Assembly: GCA_014879845.1 (NCBI GenBank)
Contig: JACSRI010000137.1
Coordinates: forward strand, 1-64,000
Length of the DNA stretch: 64,000 nucleotides
Source of the DNA: Opitutaceae bacterium
GTDB lineage: Bacteria > Verrucomicrobiota > Verrucomicrobiia > Opitutales > Opitutaceae
Direction: 5' to 3'
Below the pieces are notes generated by a model that was not told the origin of the DNA, did not search any database, and saw only the letters and a list, made by a program, of their open reading frames with translations. The translations under genes were made by a program, and so were the position numbers. Shown here piece by piece: positions 51,304-62,998 of this stretch. Each line of letters opens with the position of its first letter. Position 1 is the stretch's first letter.

Positions 51304-52041
51304 CTACGAAGTCGTCGTGTTGATCTCGAAACGCGGCGTGTCGTCTCGTGTGCCGGCCGCCGGCCGTCGCAGGCAACTCGCAAAAGCATGCCAGGCGACG
51401 CCGCAAAGGCGCGCATACGAGTAATGCGTGTGGCCAGCCAGGCGCGGCGCGCGGTCGTAGGGAAATGCGACGCGCGGCAGGTCGATCAGGCTGACGAGCA
51501 GCCGCAGGTAGCGGTCGCGCGCGGGCAGGGCGAGGAGCCGGTCGAGGGCTCGGCGGGAGAGCAGGTAGAAGTAGCCGGAGTCGACGGGAATCGGGCGCGG
51601 CGCGACAAGATTGAGCGCGCGGTGAAACATCCAGGCGGTCGCCCGCTTCGGCCAGGGCTCGCCCGCGCGACTGCGACGCACGCCGGTGACGATGTCGTAG
51701 CCCTCCCAAGCTCGCGCCAACATCGGCGCCGCGAGTTCGGGCGGGTCCTGGAGGTCGGCATCAACCAGCAACGCATGGTCGCCCCGTGCGTGCTGCAGGC
51801 CGGCGAGCATGGCCGCATGCTGGCCGAAGTTGTGCGTGAAGCGGATGCCGCGCACGTGTTCCGGATCGCGCGTGGCCGCGTCGGCGATGAGTTCCCACGT
51901 GCGATCGGTCGAACCGTCGTCGATCAGCACGATCTCAAAGGACTCGTTCGTGGCGGCCCCGGCCGCGAGCAGGCGCGGAATGGCGAGCGGCAGGACCGCC
52001 TCCTCGTCGTGGCAGGGAACGATGAAGGAAAGCGTGGGCAT
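51304..52041 (-). CDS. GT2 glycosyltransferase lacking the membrane tail
   Basis: The 245-residue protein is close to the GT-A part of the enzyme at 37590: SFIVPCHDEEAVL, EIVLIDDGSTDRTW, GIRFTHNFGQHAAMLAGLQ, LLVDADLQDPPEL and VDSGYFYLLSRRAL. The HYSYARLCGV hinge that normally leads into two membrane helices is followed by a short polar end (RRPAAGTRDDTPRF). Other frames there encode no helices, so a simple frameshift is not supported. It would need another anchor to reach a polyprenyl phosphate acceptor. Upstream neighbour is hemG. Confidence 0.85.
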   Translation of the reverse strand: MPTLSFIVPCHDEEAVLPLAIPRLLAAGAATNESFEIVLIDDGSTDRTWELIADAATRDPEHVRGIRFTHNFGQHAAMLAGLQHARGDHALLVDADLQDPPELAAPMLARAWEGYDIVTGVRRSRAGEPWPKRATAWMFHRALNLVAPRPIPVDSGYFYLLSRRALDRLLALPARDRYLRLLVSLIDLPRVAFPYDRAPRLAGHTHYSYARLCGVAWHAFASCLRRPAAGTRDDTPRFEINTTTS

Positions 52042-52094
52042 GGCGCGGAAGCGCGGCGATCGAGTGAATGGCCGGCGGCCCGCTTGCGGGCTGC

Positions 52095-53462
52095 CTACAC
52101 GATCCGGTCGGCCAGCTTCCAGCCGGCGCGGATGCAGTCGCCCACGCTCACGCCGTCGCGCACGTGGCCGCCGACGACCAGGCCCGGGTGGGCCTTTTCC
52201 GCCGCGGCCATGGCGTCGTGATAGCGCGCGTACCCGAGATTGTACTGCGGGATTGCGCGCGGCCACGCCGTGATGTGGCAGAAGAACGGTTCGGCCGAGA
52301 CGCCGAGCAGCGCCTGCAACTCCTCGACCACGAGGTCGCGCAACTGACCCTGCGGGAGGCCGGCCAGCTCCGGCTGGCGCATGCCGCCGAGAAAGGTCGT
52401 CACGAGCACGCAGCCGCGCGGGCAGCGGCCGGGGAAGAGCGAGCTGTTGAAGAGCGTGCCGAGGATGCGCCGGCTTTCACAGGCGGGCACGAGCACACCG
52501 TAACCGTCGAGCGGATGCGCCACGTGGTCGCGCTGGAAGCCGAGCGATACGCTCGTCACGGGCGGGTAGGTGATCTCGCCGAGCGCGGTGAGCGGGTTGC
52601 CTCCGGTGAAGGGCAGCGTGGCCGTGGCGTGCGCCGGCGTCGTGACGAGCACGGCGTCGGCGTGGATCTCGGTGGCGTGGCCGTTGCGGGAGATCCGCAC
52701 GGTCCATGGCCGGCCCGGAACGATCTCCTCGATCGTCACGCCCGTATAGAGGGAATCGCCGACGGCGTGCACGAGCGCGTCGATGATCGTGTGCAGGCCG
52801 TTCTTGAACGAGATCGAGCGCGTCTTGAACTTCGGGATGCCCGCTTTCTTGCGCGCGCGTCCGGCGGCGATGGCGCCGCGCACAAGCGAGCCGTGGTCGC
52901 GATCGAACTGATACAGCTTGGGGAAGGCGTAGCGCAGCGAGAGCTTTTCCGGGTCGCCGGCGAAGATGCCGCCGATGAGCGGATTGATCGCGTAGTCGAC
53001 GATCTCCTGGCCGAGGCGGCGGCGCGCGAAGGCGGCCACGCTTTCCTCGACGCTGGGGTCGGCGCGGCCGATGAAGGGCTCGCGCAGCAGGCGCCATTTC
53101 GCGCCGCCGGAGAGAAACTTGGTCTTGAAGAACTCGCCCGGCCCCATGGGCACGGCCATGGGCGCGCCGCCGCGCACGATGTAGCGTTTCTTTGCCTCGG
53201 GCGAGGCGTCGACCATGTCCTCGAGGATCCCGATCTGGCGGAAGAACTCGAGCACGGCGGCGTCGTTGAGCAGCATCGTGTTCGGACCTGCCTCGACGAG
53301 GAAACCGTCGCGCCGGATGCTCTGGATCGCGCCGCCGGGCGTCGTGCTCTTCTCCAGGAGATAGACGTGGTGACCACGCTGCTGGAGCATGTACGCGGCG
53401 GTCAGGCCGGTCACCCCGGCGCCGATCACGACGACGTTTTTCGGAAGCTTTTCCTTGTGCAT
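52095..53462 (-). CDS. hemG: Protoporphyrinogen oxidase (HemY-type flavoprotein)
   Basis: The 455-residue FAD enzyme. The dinucleotide-binding motif VVIGAGVTGLTAAYMLQQRGH is followed by LLEKSTTPGGAIQS. RRDGFLVEAGPNTMLLND and C-terminal GLVVGGHVRDGVSVGDCI are typical of PPO. It oxidises protoporphyrinogen IX to protoporphyrin IX before ferrochelatase. The HemY type normally uses oxygen, while the upstream hemN product works without it. It lies in a hemE-hemN-hemG order on the minus strand, with a long inverted repeat before it. Confidence 0.93.
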   Translation of the reverse strand: MHKEKLPKNVVVIGAGVTGLTAAYMLQQRGHHVYLLEKSTTPGGAIQSIRRDGFLVEAGPNTMLLNDAAVLEFFRQIGILEDMVDASPEAKKRYIVRGGAPMAVPMGPGEFFKTKFLSGGAKWRLLREPFIGRADPSVEESVAAFARRRLGQEIVDYAINPLIGGIFAGDPEKLSLRYAFPKLYQFDRDHGSLVRGAIAAGRARKKAGIPKFKTRSISFKNGLHTIIDALVHAVGDSLYTGVTIEEIVPGRPWTVRISRNGHATEIHADAVLVTTPAHATATLPFTGGNPLTALGEITYPPVTSVSLGFQRDHVAHPLDGYGVLVPACESRRILGTLFNSSLFPGRCPRGCVLVTTFLGGMRQPELAGLPQGQLRDLVVEELQALLGVSAEPFFCHITAWPRAIPQYNLGYARYHDAMAAAEKAHPGLVVGGHVRDGVSVGDCIRAGWKLADRIV

Positions 53463-53483
53463 CAGAGACCTGAGTTCAGGCAG

Positions 53484-53641
53484 GTCACAGAGAACACAGA
53501 GGAGGCACAGAGGTCACGGAGCAAACGCTCGTGAGTCGGCAATCAAACCGGCTACGAGAACGGCACCAGGAAGGCCGTTGCGGCCCCGAGCCGCTGAGGA
53601 CACCTCCGTGAACTCTGTGCCTCCTCTGTGTTCTCGGTGAC
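53484..53641. repeat. CACAGAG long inverted repeat, copy C
   Basis: 38-base arms at 53484-53521 and 53604-53641 match in 36 positions (core GAGAACACAGAGGAGGCACA), with an 82-base centre. It fills the gap between hemG and hemN. Confidence 0.92.
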
Positions 53642-53647
53642 GAAATC

Positions 53648-55015
53648 CTAGATCGTCTTCGAAAAACGCTTCTCGCTCGACTGGACGTAGGCGTCGAAGG
53701 TCATCGCGAGGTTGCGGATGAGGAGGCGGCCGGACTCCGTCGCGACGATGCCGCGCTCGCTCAGGGTCACGAGACCGTCGGCGGCCGGCGCGGCGAAGGC
53801 GGCGATCTCCTTCGCGAAGTGCGTGCGGAAATCGATGCCGAGGGCGCCGCCCATGCGGTCGAAGTCGAGTTCGAGGTCGCACATCAGGCGCATGATCACC
53901 TCGCGGCGGATCATGTCCTCGGGCGTGAGGAAACAGGCGCGCGTCCACGGCAGCTCGCCCGCGTCGAGGCGCTTGTAGTAGGGCTCGAGCGTCTTCTCGT
54001 TCTGCCGGTAGTGGGTCGGCGTCTGCGAGATCGACGACATGCCGAAGCCGTAGATGTCGGACCCGGCGCGCGTGGAGTAGCCCTGGAAATTGCGCTGCAG
54101 CGTGCGCGCGCGCTGGGCCACGGCGAGCTCGTCGGTCTCGCGCGCGAAATGGTCCATGCCGATGTAGGCGAAGCCGCGCGCCGTGAGCGTCTCGATCACG
54201 AGCTTGAGCATCTCGAGCTTCACCTCGGGCGTGGGCAGGACGGCGCGCTCGACGATCTTCTGCGCAGGTTTCATCCACGGCACGTGGGCGTAGTTGAAGA
54301 CGGCGAAGCGATCCGGCTTCAGCTCGAGGGCGAGATCGATGGTGCGCGCGAACGTCTCGGGCGTCTGGTGCGGCAGGCCGTAGATCAGGTCGACGTTGAG
54401 CGACTCGAAGCCGAGTTCGTGGATCCAGGTCGCTGCGTTGTCGGAGAGTTCCTTGGGCTGGATGCGGTTGACCGCCTCCTGCACCTGGGGATTGAAGTCT
54501 TGGATACCGAAGCTCGCGCGCGTCACGCCCATGTCGCGAAACGCCTGCACGTGCTCGCGCGTGAGCCGGCGGGGGTCGAGCTCCACGCTCATCTCGGCGC
54601 CAGGCCGGAAGCGGAAGTGCTTGTGGATGATTTCGCCGAGCCGGCGGATCTGGTCGGGGTGGAAGAAATTGGGCGTGCCGCCACCGAAGTGCAGCTGCAC
54701 CGCCTGGCTCTCCGGATGGAGCAGCGGCAGTGTGAGCTCGATCTCGCGCGCCAGGTAATCGATGTAGCGGCCGCCTTTGGTGTGGTCCTTGGTGATGACC
54801 GTGGTGCAGCCGCAGAACCAGCAGAGCGTCTCGCAGAAGGGCAGGTGAAAGTAGAGCGAGAGGTCGCGCGGGACGGTGTTGGTGGCCTTCAGGTCGTCGA
54901 CGATCTGCGACGCGGTGAACTTGTCGGTGAACTGCACCGCCGTCGGGTAGGAGGTGTAGCGCGGACCCGGGACGTTGTACTTCCGGATGAGGTCGAGGTC
55001 GACGGTGAGGGCCAT
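53648..55015 (-). CDS. hemN: Oxygen-independent coproporphyrinogen III oxidase
   Basis: The 455-residue radical SAM enzyme. The cluster motif is in FHLPFCETLCWFCGCTTVIT (CX3CX2CXC). RYTSYPTAVQF near the start, VQLHFGGGTPNFF, SFGIQDFNPQVQEAVNRIQP and YIGMDHFARETDELAVAQ are all characteristic of HemN. It decarboxylates coproporphyrinogen III to protoporphyrinogen IX without oxygen. It stands between hemE and hemG, probably in one transcription unit. Confidence 0.96.
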   Translation of the reverse strand: MALTVDLDLIRKYNVPGPRYTSYPTAVQFTDKFTASQIVDDLKATNTVPRDLSLYFHLPFCETLCWFCGCTTVITKDHTKGGRYIDYLAREIELTLPLLHPESQAVQLHFGGGTPNFFHPDQIRRLGEIIHKHFRFRPGAEMSVELDPRRLTREHVQAFRDMGVTRASFGIQDFNPQVQEAVNRIQPKELSDNAATWIHELGFESLNVDLIYGLPHQTPETFARTIDLALELKPDRFAVFNYAHVPWMKPAQKIVERAVLPTPEVKLEMLKLVIETLTARGFAYIGMDHFARETDELAVAQRARTLQRNFQGYSTRAGSDIYGFGMSSISQTPTHYRQNEKTLEPYYKRLDAGELPWTRACFLTPEDMIRREVIMRLMCDLELDFDRMGGALGIDFRTHFAKEIAAFAAPAADGLVTLSERGIVATESGRLLIRNLAMTFDAYVQSSEKRFSKTI

Positions 55016-55090
55016 GGAAAGTGCGGAAGGTGGAGGGCGGAGTGCGGAGCCGCAAGGCCGCGGCCGCGGAGGAGTGTGCGGGGCGGATAG

Positions 55091-56119
55091 CTACGCGAAG
55101 GCGACGACCGTGTCCACGAGGGCAGAGACGTTTTCGATCTTTGCCTGCGGGAGGATGCCGTGGCCGAGGTTGAAGATATGGCCGGGGCGGCTGCGCATCG
55201 ACTCGAGGAGTCGCCGGGCCTCGCGTGCGACGACGTCGGGCGTGGTGTTGAGCAGGACGGGATCGAGATTGCCCTGCACGGCGGTCGTGGCCGGCAGCGC
55301 GCGCGCGGCGGCGCCGAGGTCGACCGTCCAGTCGAGCGCGAGCACGGGCGCGCCGGTGGCGGCGAGCGCTGGCAGTGCGGCCATCGCGCCGCGGGCGAAG
55401 AGGATGACCGGGGCGCGGCGACCGATCGCGTCGACAATGCGGCGGATCCACTTGAGCGAGGCCGCCTCGTAGTCGATCGCCGGCACGATGCCCGCCCACG
55501 AATCGAAGATCTGCACCGCGTCGGCGCCTGCTTCGATCTGCGCGCGGAAGTGCTCGATCGACGCGTCTGTGAGTTTCTCCATCAGCCGGTCAAACAGCGG
55601 TCGGTCGCGGTGAAACACCTCCTTGGCGCGGGCAAAATCATCCGAGCCGCCGCCCTCGAGCATGTAACAGGCGAGCGTCCACGGCGATCCACCGAAACCG
55701 AGCAGGGCCTTGGTGTCGCCAAGTTCTCGGCGCAGGATGCGCAGCGCGGCCGGCATGTAGGCGAGTTTTTCCCGCACGGCCGAGGCGGGTGCGAGGCGCT
55801 CGACGGCAGCGGCGTCCTCGAGACGGAACTCCATCGCGATGCCGCCCTCCTCCTTGAAGCGGTAGGGCTGCCCGAGCGCCTCCGGGATCACGAGGATGTC
55901 CGAGAACAGGATCGCGGCATCGAGTGCGAAGCGCCGCAGCGGCTGCAGGGTCACCTCGACCGCGAGGTCGGGGGTGCGGACCATTTCCACGAACGTGTGC
56001 TTCTGCTTGAGCGCACGGTACTCGGGCAGATAGCGCCCGGCCTGGCGCATGATCCAGATCGGGGGGCGCTCCAGAGGCTGAGCGGCGCAGGCGGCGAGGA
56101 AGCGTTGGCGGCTGGTCAT
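55091..56119 (-). CDS. hemE: Uroporphyrinogen decarboxylase
   Basis: The 342-residue TIM barrel. PIWIMRQAGRYLPEYR (substrate arginines), ILFSDILVIPEALGQPYRF (Asp), GFGGSPWTLACYMLEGGGS and VQIFDSWAGIVPAIDYE are the family motifs. It removes four carboxyl groups from uroporphyrinogen III to give coproporphyrinogen III. First gene of the hemE-hemN-hemG run. Confidence 0.97.
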   Translation of the reverse strand: MTSRQRFLAACAAQPLERPPIWIMRQAGRYLPEYRALKQKHTFVEMVRTPDLAVEVTLQPLRRFALDAAILFSDILVIPEALGQPYRFKEEGGIAMEFRLEDAAAVERLAPASAVREKLAYMPAALRILRRELGDTKALLGFGGSPWTLACYMLEGGGSDDFARAKEVFHRDRPLFDRLMEKLTDASIEHFRAQIEAGADAVQIFDSWAGIVPAIDYEAASLKWIRRIVDAIGRRAPVILFARGAMAALPALAATGAPVLALDWTVDLGAAARALPATTAVQGNLDPVLLNTTPDVVAREARRLLESMRSRPGHIFNLGHGILPQAKIENVSALVDTVVAFA

Positions 56120-56232
56120 GGGATGGATGTTAAGCAGTAGACCCCAAACCGGACGCTGAAAGCCTAAAGACGGGGTTTCCGGTCCCGGGCTTGACCCGGG
56201 TCAGGTCCGGACCGGGCGACCGGCCTCCGAGA

Positions 56233-57126
56233 TCATTCCGGCGTGTGCAGCACGCCGCGGCCCTCGCGGGCGAGGCGCACGAGTTTGGCGACCATGCCGT
56301 AGCGCGGGCTGGCGAGCGCGGAAAACAGGAAGGCCGCGCCGAGCACGAGCACGATCGAGGCGCCGCTGGCGATGCCGCCGTGGTAGCTGAGCAGCATGCC
56401 GCCCGCTGCACCGAGCACGGCGTCGGCGACCGACACGGCAAACAGCCGCCCGAGCCGGTCGGTCCACAGGTAGGCGGTGACCGCGGGCAGGATGAACAAG
56501 CCGAGCGCCAGCACCGCCCCCATGGCGTGGAGCGCGGCCACGAGATTGAGCACGATGAGCGCGAGCACGCCGAGGTGCAGCAGCGGGCCGCGGCCGCCCA
56601 GCGCGCGATAGAACGTCGGATCAAAGCTCTCGAGCACGAGTGGCCGGTAGCCGATCAGAGCCACCGTCACCGTGAGCGTGCTCGCCGCGGCGGCGAGCCG
56701 GAGGTCCGAGCCGCCCACGCCGAGCACGTGGCCGAAGAGGAAGTGCGAAAGGTCGATCTTGGTGCGCATCGCGCTGACCAGGGCCACCCCGGCGCCGAAG
56801 AAGATGATGAAGAGCGCGGCAAATGCCGCCTCCTCCTTCACGCGCGTCAGCCGCGTGACCAGGGCACTGCCCAGCGCGGTAAACATCCCAGCGATGAGCG
56901 CGCCGCCCAGCATCGCAGCCGGACTCGGCCCGAACGCGAAATAGGCCAACCCGATACCGGGCAGCAGCGAGTGCGCCAGCGCGTCGCCCATGAGCGCGAG
57001 ACGGCGCAGCAGCATGAGCACGCCGAGCAGACCACCGCTGACCCCGAGCAGGGTCGCGGCCAGCAGGCCGCGCTGCATGAACTCATAGCCGAACGGCGCG
57101 ACGAAAAACTCGTGGAGCGTGTGCAT
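56233..57126 (-). CDS. znuB: Zinc/manganese-type ABC importer permease
   Basis: The 297-residue protein has about eight to nine helices of the ABC-3 family: FMQRGLLAATLLGVSGGLLGVLMLLRRLALMGDALAHSLLPGIGLAYF, FFGAGVALVSAM and ALGLFILPAVTAYL. It forms the inner-membrane channel for a metal ion. It is the last gene of the minus-strand operon 59405-56233, 13 bases after the ATPase gene. The symbol follows the zinc reading of the operon; manganese cannot be ruled out. Confidence 0.87.
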   Translation of the reverse strand: MHTLHEFFVAPFGYEFMQRGLLAATLLGVSGGLLGVLMLLRRLALMGDALAHSLLPGIGLAYFAFGPSPAAMLGGALIAGMFTALGSALVTRLTRVKEEAAFAALFIIFFGAGVALVSAMRTKIDLSHFLFGHVLGVGGSDLRLAAAASTLTVTVALIGYRPLVLESFDPTFYRALGGRGPLLHLGVLALIVLNLVAALHAMGAVLALGLFILPAVTAYLWTDRLGRLFAVSVADAVLGAAGGMLLSYHGGIASGASIVLVLGAAFLFSALASPRYGMVAKLVRLAREGRGVLHTPE

Positions 57127-57139
57127 CGCGGGTCGCGGT

Positions 57140-57943
57140 TCAGCGTGGGCCGTGGGCGGGTCCGTAGGCGGACTCGATGCGTGCGGGATCGAGCACGGTC
57201 GCGGTGGGCCCGACCTCGATCAAGCGCGTGTTCAGCAGGAGCGCTTGCGGGAAGGCCCGCCGCGCGAGGTCGAGGTCGTGCACCACGGCGAGCACGGTGC
57301 GCCCCTGGTCGAGCCAGTGCGTGAGGCGCGCGATCAGGTCGTCGGACGCGCGTGTATCCAGCCCGGCGAACGGTTCATCGAGCAGGAAGATGTCCGCGCC
57401 CTGCGCGAGGGCCCGGGCGAGGAACACCCGCTGCTGCTGGCCGCCGCTGAGAGAGCGGATCTGCCGCCCCCGCAGGTCGTCGAGGCCGAGTTCGGCGATC
57501 GCGCGATCGACCAAGTCGTGGTCCTCGGCGCGGAATCCGCGAAATGCCCCGAGCGCCGGGTAACGCCCCTGGGCGACGACGGCCTCGACGGTGATGGGAA
57601 AATCCCAGTCGATCTCCGCGCGTTGCGGCAGGTAGGCCAGTCGCGGGAGGGCATGGTGGGCATGATGGTCCCCGATGCGGATCTCGCCGGCCGCGAGTGG
57701 CATCCAGCCGAGGATGGCGCGCAGGAGCGTGGTCTTGCCCGCGCCGTTGGGGCCGACGATGGCGGTGAGGCTGTTGCACTCGATGTTGGCCGTGATCGAG
57801 TCCAGCGCGACGGTGCGACCGTAGGCCACGGTCACGCCGCGGAAGCGCAGGATGTCGTGGGTGTGGTGCACACAGGCCCCCGGGGCGTCCGGGTGCGGGC
57901 CGGTGTGTGCGCGACCGTGGGCATGTGCGTGCGCGGCGCTCAC
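57140..57943 (-). CDS. znuC: Zinc-type ABC importer ATPase with His-rich N-terminus
   Basis: The 267-residue protein starts at GTG, overlapping the upstream stop (GTGA). Its first 30 residues hold eight histidines (AAHAHAHGRAHTGPH and VHHTHD), a probable metal-binding extension. The ABC core follows: Walker A IVGPNGAGKTTLLRAIL, signature LSGGQQQRVFLARAL, Walker B IFLLDEPFAGLD and switch His in AVVHDLDLARR. It drives metal uptake through the permease encoded next. Confidence 0.92.
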   Translation of the reverse strand: MSAAHAHAHGRAHTGPHPDAPGACVHHTHDILRFRGVTVAYGRTVALDSITANIECNSLTAIVGPNGAGKTTLLRAILGWMPLAAGEIRIGDHHAHHALPRLAYLPQRAEIDWDFPITVEAVVAQGRYPALGAFRGFRAEDHDLVDRAIAELGLDDLRGRQIRSLSGGQQQRVFLARALAQGADIFLLDEPFAGLDTRASDDLIARLTHWLDQGRTVLAVVHDLDLARRAFPQALLLNTRLIEVGPTATVLDPARIESAYGPAHGPR

Positions 57944-58443
57944 GGCAGGTCCTCCGGATCGATCGGCGCCACGGCCGGGGCGAGCGCGCCGGCCCGGGTC
58001 GCGATGGACCAGTCGCGCGCGCACCAGAAGGTCTGCTCGCGCGAGACCGGTGTGCCCGCGATCCGGATACGCAGCGCGTTGGCGCCGTCCGTCTCGCCGG
58101 CGGCCGGGGTGGCGTCGATCACGAGGGCGCTCGCGGCGGTGACCGTGAGTTCGGCGAGCCAGATGGTCGCCGAGGTCGTGCGGGCCTGCACCGGCACGCC
58201 GTCGACGCGCACGGTCCACGCGGCCACGGGGCGCAGCGAATCGATGCAGAGCACGGTCCGGTGGGCGGCGGGCGTGGCGACCGGCTCGGGGGCCGCGTGT
58301 TCGCCCCCGGCCGAGCGGTCGGTCGCGACCGGCTCGAGCAGCGCGACCGCGCCGAATGCGAGCACGCCGAAGAGCACAGCCGCGGTCAGGCGCGGAACGA
58401 GTCCGCTCTGAAAGAGCGAGGGACGCATCGTGCCGGCGCGCAT
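57940..58443 (-). CDS. Unknown membrane-anchored protein inside the znu operon
   Basis: The 167-residue protein has one N-terminal membrane segment (RLTAAVLFGVLAFGAVALLEP), then an Ala/Pro-rich stretch and a beta-rich outer domain (TVLCIDSLRPVAAWTVRVDG, IWLAELTVTAASALVIDAT, LRIRIAGTPVSREQTFWCARD). Two cysteines could form a disulfide. ATG overlaps the substrate-binding protein stop (TAATG) and its own stop overlaps the ATPase start, so it is translationally locked into the importer operon. No family recognised. Confidence 0.7.
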   Translation of the reverse strand: MRAGTMRPSLFQSGLVPRLTAAVLFGVLAFGAVALLEPVATDRSAGGEHAAPEPVATPAAHRTVLCIDSLRPVAAWTVRVDGVPVQARTTSATIWLAELTVTAASALVIDATPAAGETDGANALRIRIAGTPVSREQTFWCARDWSIATRAGALAPAVAPIDPEDLP

Positions 58444-59405
58444 TACGGGGAGGCAGCCTCGAGGGCGGCGAGGATGCGCAGCGTGTTCTCGCGCACCATG
58501 CCGAGGTAGGAGGCGGCGGGCGAGCCCGTGGGTCCGAGGCTGTCGGTGAAGAGTTCGCCTCCGATGGCGACGCCCGTGTCGCGGGCGAGTTGCTCGAGCA
58601 GGCGCGGGTTGCTCACGGCCTCGACGAAGAGGGCGCGGGCGCGGCGCGAGCGCAGCAGGTCGACCGTGGCGGCCAGTTGTTTCGCATCGGGTTCGGTGCG
58701 GGCATCGACCCCGCGCAACGGCACGATCTCGAGGCCGTAGGTGCGGCCGAAATAGGCAAGCGAGTCGTGCGAAGTCACGAGGACACGACGATCCTGGGGC
58801 AGCAGGCTGAAGAGGCGGCGCGCCCAGGCGTCGAGCGTCTCGATCTGGGCCGCGTAGAGGCGCGCGCGACGACGGTAGCTTTCCGCGCCGGATGGATGGG
58901 CCTGGACGAGGGCATCGCGGATGTTTGCCACGTAACGCAGGGCGAGGCGGGGATCCTGCCAGGCATGCGGGTCGAAGGCCCCGTGATCGTGCGCGGTGTC
59001 GTGGTCGTGCGCGCCGTCGTGGCCGTGGTGCTCGTCAGGCGCGTTTTCCGCCTCGGCCGTGAGCAGCGCGCAACTATCGGAGGCCTGCACGACCGGACCG
59101 CTGTAGCCGCTGGCGGCGAGGAAGCGCCCCAGCCACGGCTCGAAGCCTGCGCCGTTGGCCACGACCAGGTCGGCCTCGAGGAGCGGGGCGATATCGCGCG
59201 GTGTCGGATCGAAGCCGTGCAGGTCGGTCCCGGCGGGCACAAGGCAACGCACCTCCGCCGCGTCGCCGGTGATCTCGCGCGTCATGTCGGCGAGGATGGT
59301 GTTGGTCGTCACCACGATCGGTCGCGGGCGTTCGTCGGCGGCCCGAGTGGCCGCGGCGAGGGATCCCATGACCAGGCAGGCGAGGAGAAAGGCGCGCAGG
59401 GACAT
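58443..59405 (-). CDS. znuA: Zinc-type ABC importer substrate-binding protein
   Basis: The 320-residue protein has a signal peptide (SLRAFLLACLVMGSLAAATRAA). Cluster A-I binding-protein features: TNTILADMTREI, DLHGFDPTPRDIAPLLEADLVVANG (first His ligand), FDPHAWQDPRLALRYVANI (second His), LVTSHDSLAYFGRTYGLEIVPL (third His) and a C-terminal acidic ligand region. The loop before FDPHAW is very rich in His and Asp (HHGHDGAHDHDTAHDHG), typical of zinc-binding ZnuA proteins. First gene of the operon. Confidence 0.92.
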   Translation of the reverse strand: MSLRAFLLACLVMGSLAAATRAADERPRPIVVTTNTILADMTREITGDAAEVRCLVPAGTDLHGFDPTPRDIAPLLEADLVVANGAGFEPWLGRFLAASGYSGPVVQASDSCALLTAEAENAPDEHHGHDGAHDHDTAHDHGAFDPHAWQDPRLALRYVANIRDALVQAHPSGAESYRRRARLYAAQIETLDAWARRLFSLLPQDRRVLVTSHDSLAYFGRTYGLEIVPLRGVDARTEPDAKQLAATVDLLRSRRARALFVEAVSNPRLLEQLARDTGVAIGGELFTDSLGPTGSPAASYLGMVRENTLRILAALEAASP

Positions 59406-59419
59406 CGATAAGGTGGGTC

Positions 59420-59432
59420 TGATGGAGCATCA
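59420..59432 (-). promoter_or_regulatory. Small palindrome before znuA
   Basis: TGATG-GAG-CATCA is a perfect 5-bp inverted repeat 15 bases upstream of the znuA ATG. It may be a metal-regulator operator, but it does not match the Zur consensus I remember. Confidence 0.25.
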
Positions 59433-59560
59433 TACAGAACCTGTCCAGTGGCACCTGCGCCGTGGTTTGCGCACGCACCCCGTGCTTGCCTCGAGAGGCC
59501 AGGTGCCCGAGCATCCAGGAACGACTCCGGCAACCCCATACCGCGGCCCGGGTCGCATCC

Positions 59561-62479
<2,919 letters not shown>

Positions 62480-62503
62480 CCCGCTTTGCGGACGCGGGCC
62501 CGG

Positions 62504-62998
62504 CTAGAATCCTCCGGCCGCGGAACGTCGGAAGCGCGCGAGGTCAAACTCCGGCTGGTCGAAGCTCACGAGCTTCCAGGACCACGGAAACGATTTCGCG
62601 CGGCGCCACTCGAACGTGAAGGGCGAGAAAAGCGCGTTCGTCGCCACCCGGGCCTCCTGGGCGCGCCCGGAGCCGCGCACCTCGACGCGGAGGATGGCGG
62701 TGATGGTGGCGCGATCTCCCTCGATGCGGACCTCCTCCTGCTCCGCCCGGATGGCGATGGAGTCGAAGTGATAAAACGCGAGTCGTGCATCCTGGACGAG
62801 CGTGCCTTTGCGGTAGCCCCAGCGATCCGCATAGTCCTCGGCGAGCAGCGTCCCGAGCGCACGAGCGTGCCGTGCCTCGACCACGGCAACGAGCTTGTCC
62901 CAGGTCCGGCGCAGCCGGCGTTCGGGCTGCAGGTGCCAGAATGCGGCTGAGACGAACACGAGCACAAGCAGAGCGGCGGCGAGGCGCGTACGGGTCAT
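62504..62998 (-). CDS. Hypothetical membrane-anchored protein
   Basis: The 164-residue protein has an N-terminal hydrophobic signal/anchor (RLAAALLVLVFVSAAFWHL). The rest resembles an NTF2/SnoaL-like alpha+beta domain: WDKLVAVVEARHARALGTLLAEDYADRWG, then DSIAIRAEQEEVRIEGDRATITAILRVEV. No catalytic motif is seen. It converges on the histidine kinase gene, with 24 bases between the stops. Confidence 0.68.
   Translation of the reverse strand: MTRTRLAAALLVLVFVSAAFWHLQPERRLRRTWDKLVAVVEARHARALGTLLAEDYADRWGYRKGTLVQDARLAFYHFDSIAIRAEQEEVRIEGDRATITAILRVEVRGSGRAQEARVATNALFSPFTFEWRRAKSFPWSWKLVSFDQPEFDLARFRRSAAGGF

Noticed and set aside
59420-59432. Zur box before znuA
   Set aside because: The palindrome TGATG-GAG-CATCA is short and does not fit the AT-rich Zur consensus, so it is listed only as a weak unspecified site.
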